A DNA stretch of 64,000 nt from the NCBI GenBank assembly GCA_902778455.1, contig CACYXR010000016.1, positions 1-64,000 of the forward strand, given 5' to 3'. Origin of the DNA: an uncultured Selenomonadaceae bacterium (GTDB taxonomy: Bacteria > Bacillota > Negativicutes > Selenomonadales > Selenomonadaceae). The position numbers and the translations under genes were made by a program. Each line of letters starts with the position of its first letter. Positions within the stretch are counted from its first letter, which is position 1. Positions 55,640 through 62,540 of this stretch are shown here, in pieces. Under the pieces are notes generated by a model that did not search any database, had not been told where the DNA came from, and worked only from the letters and a program-made list of their open reading frames with translations.

Positions 55640-56932
55640 TTACAGCCCGAACCTCTCAAAAATCATATCGACGTTGCGTAGGAACCACTTGTAATCGAAG
55701 CACTCGTCGATTTCCTCTTTCGTCAGATATTTCGTGATGTCGGCGTCTTTCTCCACGTTCGTCTTGAAGTCCTCTTTTTCGAGCCAGCGCTTCATCGCGT
55801 TGCGCTGCACCCATGCGTAGGCGTCCTCCCGGAGCACGCCCTTCGAGACGATGGCCAGCAGGATGCGCTGGCTGTAGATCAGACCGCCGGTCTTTCCCAT
55901 ATTCGCGAGCATCGCATCCGGATAAACCAAGAGCTTGTCCATGATGTTCGTGAACTTCCGCACGCAGTAATCGACATTGATCGTGCTGTCCGGCAGGATC
56001 ACACGCTCCACCGACGAATGGGAAATATCCCGCTCATGCCAGAGGGTGATATCCTCCATCGACGCCAGCGCGTTGCCGCGAACGAGACGCGCCATGCCTG
56101 CCACGCGCTCGCAGGTGATCGGGTTGCGCTTATGCGGCATCGCCGACGAGCCCTTCTGTCCGGGGCTGAAATACTCCTCGGCTTCGCGGATGTCGGTGCG
56201 CTGGAGGTTACGGACTTCCGTGGCGAACTTCTCGAAAGAGCTGGCGACGATGGCCAGCGTCGTCATATACTCGGCGTGGCGGTCGCGCTGGATGACCTGC
56301 GTCGCGAGCTTCGCGGGCGTCAGCCCCAGCTTCTCGCAGACCATCTTCTCGATGCGCGGATCGATGTTCGAATAGGTGCCCACCGCGCCGGACAGCTTAC
56401 CCACCGCGACGATCTTCTGCGCGTGCTCGACGCGCTCGATGTCGCGGTCCACCTCGTCCATCCAGAGCAGCAGCTTCAGCCCGAAGGTCATCGGCTCCGC
56501 GTGGATGCCGTGGGTGCGCCCGATGCAGGGCGTATGCTTGAACTCTACCGCGCGCCGCGCAAGCACCGCGCGGAATTTTTTCAGATCGTCCAGGATGATG
56601 TCCGCCGACTTCTTCATCATCACGCCGAGAGCGGTGTCCTTGACGTCGCTGGAGGTCAGCCCCTTATGGATATATTTCGAGTCGTCGCCGACGTACTCGG
56701 CCACGTTCGTCAAAAACGCGATGATGTCGTGATTCGTGACCTTCTCGATCTCGTGGACGCGGTCCAGGTCGAAATCCGCCTTCTCGCGGATATTCTTCGC
56801 CGCTTCCTTCGGAATCTCGCCGAGCTCCGCCATCGCCTCGCAGGCCGCGATCTCCACCGCGAGGATTTCCTCGAACTCATGCCGCAGCGACCAGAGCTTT
56901 CCCATCTCCGGGTTTGTATAGCGTTCAATCAT
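55640..56932 (-). CDS. purB: Adenylosuccinate lyase
   Basis: 430 residues. The signature GSSAMPHKRNPI is present, as are TSSDVKDTALG and GRTHGIHAEPMTFG (catalytic His). It acts at two steps of purine synthesis. ATG 56932 follows GAGGAGG; a longer frame to 57049 runs back through a terminator. Confidence 0.97.
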   Translation of the reverse strand: MIERYTNPEMGKLWSLRHEFEEILAVEIAACEAMAELGEIPKEAAKNIREKADFDLDRVHEIEKVTNHDIIAFLTNVAEYVGDDSKYIHKGLTSSDVKDTALGVMMKKSADIILDDLKKFRAVLARRAVEFKHTPCIGRTHGIHAEPMTFGLKLLLWMDEVDRDIERVEHAQKIVAVGKLSGAVGTYSNIDPRIEKMVCEKLGLTPAKLATQVIQRDRHAEYMTTLAIVASSFEKFATEVRNLQRTDIREAEEYFSPGQKGSSAMPHKRNPITCERVAGMARLVRGNALASMEDITLWHERDISHSSVERVILPDSTINVDYCVRKFTNIMDKLLVYPDAMLANMGKTGGLIYSQRILLAIVSKGVLREDAYAWVQRNAMKRWLEKEDFKTNVEKDADITKYLTKEEIDECFDYKWFLRNVDMIFERFGL

Positions 56933-56964
56933 GTACGGTTTCCTCCTCCGTTTTGCAAAAGAAA

Positions 56965-57003
56965 CAGGCCCATCGGAACAACTTTCCCCCGATGGGCGCC
57001 TTC
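56965..57003 (-). terminator. Terminator of the HPr-EI fusion gene
   Basis: GGCCCATCGG and CCGATGGGC form a stem; on the minus strand CTGTTTCTTTTGC follows. Confidence 0.7.
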
Positions 57004-57055
57004 CTGAATAATGATACCATTCGTCCTGCGGGGTGTCAATGAAAAGCAAATGTAT

Positions 57056-59068
57056 TCATTGTACCGCCGCTTCCGCCAGCGCCCGCACTTCGGCGGCGGT
57101 TTCCGCTTTCAGCGCGTCCTCCGCCAATGCCTGCGCGCCCGCCAGCGACGTCTTTCGGACAACGGCGCGGATTTGCGGCAGCATCGCCGGAGCCATGCTC
57201 AAGATTCGGACGCCCAGTCCCAAAAGCAGCGGCACGGCAATCGGGTCCGCCGCCATCTCGCCGCAGACGGTCACGGGGATTTCCGCTTTGCCGGCGGCTT
57301 CGACGGTCATTTTCAGCAGTCGAAGCACGGACGGATGGAAAGCCCCGTCGAGGTGGGACAGCGCGGCGTTGGTCCTGTCGGCTGCCAATGTATATTGAAT
57401 AAGATCGTTGGTTCCGACGCTGAAAAAATCGGCGCGTTTCGCGAGCGTCTCGGCGGAGAGCGCGGCGGCGGGCGTCTCGATCATGACGCCGACGGGCAGT
57501 CGGGGCGCGGCGCCTCCTTCGCCGAAAAGCACTTCCCTTTCGCGAGCCAGCGCCTTTTTTACCGCGTCCACTTCGTCCGCGGAAACGATCATCGGCAAAA
57601 GCAGGGCGGCATTCCCTCCCTTCGCCGCCCGCAGTACGGCGCGAAGCTGCGCCGCCAGCAATTCCGGATGGGCGAGGCTGACGCGGATAGCCCGGACGCC
57701 GAGGAACGGGTTCGCCTCCTTCGGCAGACGGATTGCGGGAATGTCCTTGTCGCCGCCAGCGTCGAGGGTGCGGATCACGCAGGGGAATTGCCCGCAGGCT
57801 TTGACTGCGCGGATATAGGCGTTCGCCTGCTCTTCTTCCGAAGGCAGTTCATTTCGTCCGAGGAACAGGAATTCCGAGCGGAACAGCCCGACGCCCTCGG
57901 CGCCGAACTTCACCGCCCTTTCAATTTCCTCCGGCGCGCCGACATTCGCCCGCAGCGTAACGGGAACGCCGTCCTTCGTCGCGGCGGGGCCGTCGTCCTC
58001 CAGCAAACGCCGCGCCGTCTCCCGTTCTTTTTCGATTCGTTCCCGCGCCGCGCGAAGCTCGTCCTCGGATGGGTCGACAATAATTTTCCCGTTGGTTCCG
58101 TCGATAATCGCCGTCGCCCCGTCCGTCAGCTTCGCCGCATCCTTGCAGCCGAGGATTGCCGGAATTCCGCGCATCCTCGCCAAGATTGCCGCGTGACCGG
58201 AAGGGCTGCCGCCGCTCTCGACGATGCCTGCGAGCCGATCTCCGGGAAAACGCGCCATTTGCTCCGGCGAGATTTCGTCTCCGACGAGAATCAGCGGCGC
58301 GCCGTCGTCAAAAGCCTCTGTTTCCGGAATGCCGAGCAATATCCGCGCGAGGCTTCGCCCGATTTCCCGTTGGTCGCCGGCGCGTTCCTGCAGCAGCATG
58401 GTCTCCGCCATTTTTTCCTTTGCCGCGAGCACCGCCTCGGGCGCGGACACGCCCCCGTTGATCGCGCGCCCGACCTCCGCGTGGAATCCCGGCGCGTCCG
58501 CCATCATCCGATAGCCGTCGAGAATCTCTTGCTGGCGCGTCTCCCCCGCATGGGCGGAAGCGCGGCTTGCCGCCTCCATGCGCGTACCGAAGGCTTTGAC
58601 CGCTTCGCCGAATCGCCGCGCCTCTTCCATGGGCGTCCCTTTTTTATAGGAAGCGAGCTGTGCCGAAAAATCGTCCGCAATCTGGCGGATGCGCCCGATA
58701 TTGATATTCGAGGCGAACACAGCAGGAGCCTTACGTTCCTCCTTTTCCTCCCTGTTCGTTTTTGCGGAGGACAGCTCGCCTTTTTTCTTTGCCATATAGC
58801 CCGCGAGCATTTTCGTGCCCTCGCGGAGCACCGCGCAGACGATTTCCGTCGCGGCGTCCGCGTCCGCCCCTTCCGCTCGGACGCTCACGTCCTCTCCTTC
58901 CCGAAGCGCGAGAGCCAGCACCTCGTCCACGTCGGCGGCATTGGCCTGCGCCGTGCCGCGAACGATCGTGATTTGAGCCGACAATGGCGCAAGCAGTTTC
59001 GCCATCACGCCCGCCGGACTGATATGAATGCCGTTCGGGCAAAGCACCCGAACCGTCGTTTCCTTCAT
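57056..59068 (-). CDS. PTS HPr-Enzyme I fusion protein
   Basis: 670 residues. Residues 1-85 form an HPr domain with the phosphorylatable His in PNGIHISPAG; the usual Arg two residues on is Ser. The Ser-46 segment seen in Gram-positive HPr is not recognisable (AQANAADVDEVLAL). Enzyme I follows: the His domain has GGSPSGHAAILARMRGIPAI, and the PEP domain has GLFRSEFLF, NPFLGVRAIR, GTNDLIQYTLAADR and the active Cys in VTVCGEMAADP. It should take phosphate from PEP. No EII genes are nearby. DhaM-type or regulatory PTS roles are alternatives. Confidence 0.88.
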   Translation of the reverse strand: MKETTVRVLCPNGIHISPAGVMAKLLAPLSAQITIVRGTAQANAADVDEVLALALREGEDVSVRAEGADADAATEIVCAVLREGTKMLAGYMAKKKGELSSAKTNREEKEERKAPAVFASNINIGRIRQIADDFSAQLASYKKGTPMEEARRFGEAVKAFGTRMEAASRASAHAGETRQQEILDGYRMMADAPGFHAEVGRAINGGVSAPEAVLAAKEKMAETMLLQERAGDQREIGRSLARILLGIPETEAFDDGAPLILVGDEISPEQMARFPGDRLAGIVESGGSPSGHAAILARMRGIPAILGCKDAAKLTDGATAIIDGTNGKIIVDPSEDELRAARERIEKERETARRLLEDDGPAATKDGVPVTLRANVGAPEEIERAVKFGAEGVGLFRSEFLFLGRNELPSEEEQANAYIRAVKACGQFPCVIRTLDAGGDKDIPAIRLPKEANPFLGVRAIRVSLAHPELLAAQLRAVLRAAKGGNAALLLPMIVSADEVDAVKKALAREREVLFGEGGAAPRLPVGVMIETPAAALSAETLAKRADFFSVGTNDLIQYTLAADRTNAALSHLDGAFHPSVLRLLKMTVEAAGKAEIPVTVCGEMAADPIAVPLLLGLGVRILSMAPAMLPQIRAVVRKTSLAGAQALAEDALKAETAAEVRALAEAAVQ

Positions 59069-59107
59069 GACTGTTTTCCTCCCAGGAAATCAAATGATTT
59101 ATCGTAA

Positions 59108-59267
59108 GGAAACGATGAATAAGTCAAGTCGTGGCACTGCCGAGAGATTTTTTCGTCAGGCAAGGAAAATAGCGTGAAGGCGTAGCAGCGCTACGTCGAA
59201 TGCTATCTGACGCAGCATGGCGGAAAAAGATCCGGCTGGGGCGCGGCGGGACTTGTTCAGCGTTTCC
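59108..59267. mobile_element. Dispersed palindromic element, full copy (B)
   Basis: 160 bp bounded by GGAAACGATGAATAAGTC (59108-59125) and GACTTGTTCAGCGTTTCC (59250-59267), an 18-bp inverted pair with four mismatches. GTAA occurs directly before and directly after, a possible 4-bp target duplication. Inside are TTTTTTCGTCAG and CTGACG..CGGAAAAA arms and a central hairpin with GTAGC..GCTAC. No coding capacity, as in a MITE. Confidence 0.75.
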
Positions 59268-59361
59268 GTAAATATTTTCGACAAAAAAACATTTTTCCCT
59301 GCCTTCGCCACAAATTCCGTTCGATAAGTTATTTTTCTGCAGTTCCGAAGCCGCGTATCAG

Positions 59362-59390
59362 TGGACAGGGCTTTTTACACGTGATATAAT
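59362..59390 (+). promoter_or_regulatory. Promoter of the Pro/Glu-repeat operon
   Basis: TGGACA (59362-59367) and TATAAT (59385-59390) are 17 nt apart. Element copy C starts about 15 nt after the expected transcription start. Confidence 0.75.
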
Positions 59391-59411
59391 ACGAAATGAT
59401 TGAGTATTTTA

Positions 59412-59620
59412 GGAAACACTGAATAAGTCAATTTATGACCTTGTTGAGGGATTTTTTCGACTGTCTAGGAAAGGCCCTCGAAGTCGTAGCATCGCTACGT
59501 CGATAAGCAGACACTTGGCGCTTTAGCGCCTTAGTGGTCGCTTATGCAAAGCGGAGGGCATTGACAACGACAGTCGGAAAAAGAACCAACAAGTCCTGTC
59601 GAATGTATTTGAGGAATCGC
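59412..59620. mobile_element. Dispersed palindromic element, copy (C) in a 5' leader
   Basis: Left end GGAAACACTGAATAAGTC at 59412-59429. Inner arms TTTTTTCGACTGTC (59452-59465) and GACAGTCGGAAAAA (59569-59582) are complementary, and CGTAGCATCGCTACG forms the central hairpin. The right terminal repeat is decayed, so the right border is approximate. Confidence 0.65.
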
Positions 59621-59640
59621 TGCAAGTGTGGTGAATCATT

Positions 59641-61107
59641 TTGGGCTTTCTTATCGCCGCCGTTGTCTTTATGGCGGCAAGCGTGCTGCTCGTGCAGCGC
59701 GTCGCGCAGCACTTTGGGCTGGCTGTTGACCGCCGGGCGCTTGCGCTTTGCGCCGTCATGGCGCTGATTGTGAATTTTTCAGCCATTCTTCTGTCCGTAT
59801 ATTTGACCTTCAATCATCTGATGATGCTGGTCGTCATGGTAATCGGCTCGGCGGCGCTCGTCACGGGCGTCAACGAATATCTGCTCCGGCGCGAATACGC
59901 GCGAATCGCATTCGCAGGAGGAGAAACAAAAGAAGAAACTAGCGACGAAACGGAGGCAGAGGCAGAAACAGAGCCGGAACCGGAGGCCACCAAGCAGCCG
60001 CCCGAACCGGAAGAGAAAATCGTTTGGGAAGTGGAGCTTCCACCGGACGCAGCGCCGGAAAATATTCCGGCCGCCGAAAAAGCGGAAACAGCACCGGATT
60101 TGCCGATCGCAGGACCTACAGCCGAAGAGCCAAAAGCAATACCTCTTCCTGATTTTCTTACCGAAGAGCAGGCTCCGAAGCCGGAACCTGCTGTAAAAGG
60201 CCCCGAGCCGGAGCCTGTCGTCGAGGAACCGACGCCCGAGCCCGAGCCGGAGCCTGTCGTCGAGGAACCGACGCCCGAACCGGAACCGGAGCCCGTCGTC
60301 GAGGAACCGACGCCCGAGCCGGAACCGGAACCCGTCGTCGAGGAACCGACGCCCGAGCCGGAACCGGAACCCGTCGTCGAAGAACCGACGCCCGAGCCCG
60401 AACCGGAACCCGTCGTCGAGGAACCGACGCCCGAGCCCGAACCGGCGCCCGTCGTCGAGGAACCGAAGCCCGAGCCCGAACCCGAGCCCGTCGTCGAGGA
60501 ACCGACGCCCGAGCCCGAACCGGAGCCCGTCGTCGAGGAACCGACGCCCGAGCCCGAACCGGAGCCCGTCGTCGAAGAGCCGATGCCCGAGCCGGAGCCG
60601 GAGCCCGGCGTCGAAGAGCCGACGCCCGAGCCGGAGCCCGTCGTCGAAGAACCGACGCCGGAACCTGAACCCGAACCGGAGGAAGAAGAACCGACCTTCA
60701 TGTTCGAGTTGCCGGAAGACCTTTCCACTTTGGACAATTATCTCGATTACGCTTATTCAGAAAAAGACGCAGGGCACACGGCTGTTGCTGCCGCCGCTTA
60801 CCAAAAAGCCATCGACAGCTTCCCGGATGACCCTTACCTGCCCTTCCTCGTCATCGAGCTGGGCAATCTTTACAAAGAGGCCGGAGCTTACGACGTCGCC
60901 GCCGATACTTATCGCGACGCGCTCTCGCTCTCCGTCATCCAAGGCCAGAACGGCATCGTGGACGAATTCAAAAAGACTATCGCTTACCTCGAAGCCGTCT
61001 CGCATATCACAAACCGGCATGGCGCGCCGGACATCCCATTCAGCCAAATCCCGCCGGACTGGCTCGCGGAGATTGAGAAATCCCTCGCGGAGCAGTCGGA
61101 ACATTAA
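59641..61107 (+). CDS. Membrane-anchored protein with long Pro/Glu repeat and TPR domain
   Basis: 488 residues. Three N-terminal hydrophobic segments (about 2-18, 34-58 and 60-80), an acidic linker, then about twelve tandem copies of a 13-residue unit [13 protein letters not shown] (about residues 190-350; 39 bp in DNA), and a C-terminal TPR-like domain ([20 protein letters not shown] onward). The repeat is a stiff extended spacer like that of TonB, so the TPR domain may reach far from the membrane. It starts with TTG at 59641 without a strong ribosome-binding site. Unrecognised family. Confidence 0.7.
   Translation: MGFLIAAVVFMAASVLLVQRVAQHFGLAVDRRALALCAVMALIVNFSAILLSVYLTFNHLMMLVVMVIGSAALVTGVNEYLLRREYARIAFAGGETKEETSDETEAEAETEPEPEATKQPPEPEEKIVWEVELPPDAAPENIPAAEKAETAPDLPIAGPTAEEPKAIPLPDFLTEEQAPKPEPAVKGPEPEPVVEEPTPEPEPEPVVEEPTPEPEPEPVVEEPTPEPEPEPVVEEPTPEPEPEPVVEEPTPEPEPEPVVEEPTPEPEPAPVVEEPKPEPEPEPVVEEPTPEPEPEPVVEEPTPEPEPEPVVEEPMPEPEPEPGVEEPTPEPEPVVEEPTPEPEPEPEEEEPTFMFELPEDLSTLDNYLDYAYSEKDAGHTAVAAAAYQKAIDSFPDDPYLPFLVIELGNLYKEAGAYDVAADTYRDALSLSVIQGQNGIVDEFKKTIAYLEAVSHITNRHGAPDIPFSQIPPDWLAEIEKSLAEQSEH
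60204..60690 (+). repeat. 39-bp tandem repeat inside the Pro/Glu-repeat gene
   Basis: About twelve 39-bp units encode [13 protein letters not shown] with few substitutions (PAP, KPE, MPE, GVE), one unit being two residues shorter. Adjacent units are nearly identical in DNA, so copy number may vary by slippage or recombination. Confidence 0.9.
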
Positions 61108-61125
61108 TCTTAGGAGGAATATCCA

Positions 61126-62046
61126 ATGACGAAAAGAAGCGTAGAAATCCTGGGGCTGCCTGTTATCAGCATCACAGAAGGACGCGAGCTCGGCATGAGC
61201 AAGACGCTCCTGATTGACGCGAAGAACGGTCAGGTCGCGGCCATCACCATCGAGGACGAGGACTGGTATCGCGGCGTAAAGCTCCTGCCGTACTCCTCCG
61301 TCATCGCCATCGGCCATGACGCCGTCACCATCACGAACAGCGAGAACATCCTGACGCTGGAGGACGCCAGCGACTACGAGGCCATGCTGGACGCGAACAT
61401 CCGCATCATCGGCACGAAGGCCATCACCAAGTCCGGCACGATCAACGGCAAGGTCAACGAGATTTTCATCGGTGAAGGCGGCAAGGTCGAGAAAGTCCAG
61501 ATTGTCGATCCGAACGGCGTCGAGTCCGAGATCATGTCCGACCAGATTTCGATTTTCGGAAAACAGGTCACAGTCATCGATCCGCCGAACGGGGAAGAAG
61601 AAAAAAAAACAGTTGACGATATAGCGCCCGCACCGGCTTCAGCACCTGAACCGGCGCCCGCTCCGGAACCGGCTCCCGCACCGGAACCGGCGCCCGCTCC
61701 GGAACCGGCTCCCGCACCGGAACCGGCGCCCGCTCCGGAACCGGCTCCTGCGCCGGAACCCGCTCCCGAACCGGAACCGCCGAAAGCGCCGGAGCCCGAA
61801 CCCGCTCCCGAGCCGGAGCCGCCGAAAGCACCGGAACCCGAGCCGGAGCCGAAGAAAGAATCCGCTGCGGATAAGGCGACGGAAGAGCGTCATCGCCGTT
61901 TCCTGCTCGGCAAGAAAGCTTCCCGTGACATCGTGGCGGACAACGGCACGGTCATCGTGAAATCCGGCGAATCCATCACGGAAGCCGTACTCCAGAAGGC
62001 AAAAATGGCGAACAAGTTCATCGAACTTTCCATGAATATCCATTAA
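61126..62046 (+). CDS. PRC-barrel protein with Pro/Ala/Glu-rich linker
   Basis: 306 residues. Two PRC-barrel-like domains (about 8-85, [20 protein letters not shown]; and 88-150, [19 protein letters not shown]) are followed by a 70-residue run of EPAPAP units that shifts to EPEPPKAP, then a conserved-looking C-terminal domain ([20 protein letters not shown]). PRC-barrels bind RNA or proteins (RimM, PufH). 18 nt after the TPR/repeat gene with AGGAGG upstream, so the two probably work together. Confidence 0.78.
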   Translation: MTKRSVEILGLPVISITEGRELGMSKTLLIDAKNGQVAAITIEDEDWYRGVKLLPYSSVIAIGHDAVTITNSENILTLEDASDYEAMLDANIRIIGTKAITKSGTINGKVNEIFIGEGGKVEKVQIVDPNGVESEIMSDQISIFGKQVTVIDPPNGEEEKKTVDDIAPAPASAPEPAPAPEPAPAPEPAPAPEPAPAPEPAPAPEPAPAPEPAPEPEPPKAPEPEPAPEPEPPKAPEPEPEPKKESAADKATEERHRRFLLGKKASRDIVADNGTVIVKSGESITEAVLQKAKMANKFIELSMNIH

Positions 62047-62177
62047 GGAAACAACGAAATAAGCCAAGTCGTGACCCTGTCAAGGGATTTTTTCGTCATG
62101 CCGCGTCGAAAGCACTTTGAAGCGGCATGACGGAAAAAGCCCCGGCATGGGTGCGGCGTGACTTGTTCGGTGTCGCC
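62047..62177. mobile_element. Dispersed palindromic element, copy (D)
   Basis: Begins GGAAACAACGAAATAAGCC directly after the PRC-gene stop codon and ends GACTTGTTCGGTGTCGCC. Inner arms TTTTTTCGTCATGCCGC and GCGGCATGACGGAAAAA are perfect partners apart from one base. The inner stem differs in sequence from the other copies but keeps complementarity. Confidence 0.7.
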
Positions 62178-62191
62178 TTGAATATTTTTAC

Positions 62192-62221
62192 GACTGACAG
62201 TTTCGGCTGTCAGTCTTTTTT
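62192..62221 (+). terminator. Terminator of the Pro/Glu-repeat operon
   Basis: GACTGACAG and CTGTCAGTC with a TTTCGG loop, followed by TTTTTTAT. Confidence 0.88.
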
Positions 62222-62273
62222 ATATTATGGTTATGTTGTAGTTATGCGGCAAAAATGATATGACATAAAAATA

Positions 62274-62322
62274 CTCCCCTTATGTGACAGTTTTGCCCTT
62301 TCACTGTCTGTCATAAGGGGAG
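62274..62322. repeat. Unassigned long hairpin
   Basis: CTCCCCTTATG and CATAAGGGGAG form an 11-bp stem with an inner GACAG/CTGTC pairing. On the minus strand it is followed by TATTTTTATG, so it may end dnaX transcripts. Between it and the element at 62448 I see no gene. Confidence 0.55.
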
Positions 62323-62447
62323 CCTGGTACATGACAACTTCTTCGTCGGCAGTATTTTGCTTATTGCACTGCAATTGCCGTCTCATACATCCCCGCCCGC
62401 GCCCTTTAGGGAATAAGAAACAGACATTTCTAACGAGGATTCGTTAA

Positions 62448-62540
62448 GGAAACACTGATTAAGTCAATTCGTGCATCTGTCGAGGGATTTTTTCGACTGT
62501 CTAGGAAAAGCCCTCGAAGGCGTAGCATCGCTACGTCGTT
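62448..62540. mobile_element. Dispersed palindromic element, half copy (E) overlapping dnaX
   Basis: GGAAACACTGATTAAGTC starts it, then TTTTTTCGACTGTCTAGG and the CGTAGCATCGCTACG hairpin follow in the same order as in copy C, with roughly 85% identity by eye. The right half is missing; the sequence passes into the dnaX reading frame at about 62540. Confidence 0.72.

Noticed and set aside
60204..60690. Regularly spaced repeats resembling a CRISPR array
   Set aside because: The 39-bp units are tandem without unique spacers, stay in frame, and encode PE-rich protein; no cas genes are in the window.
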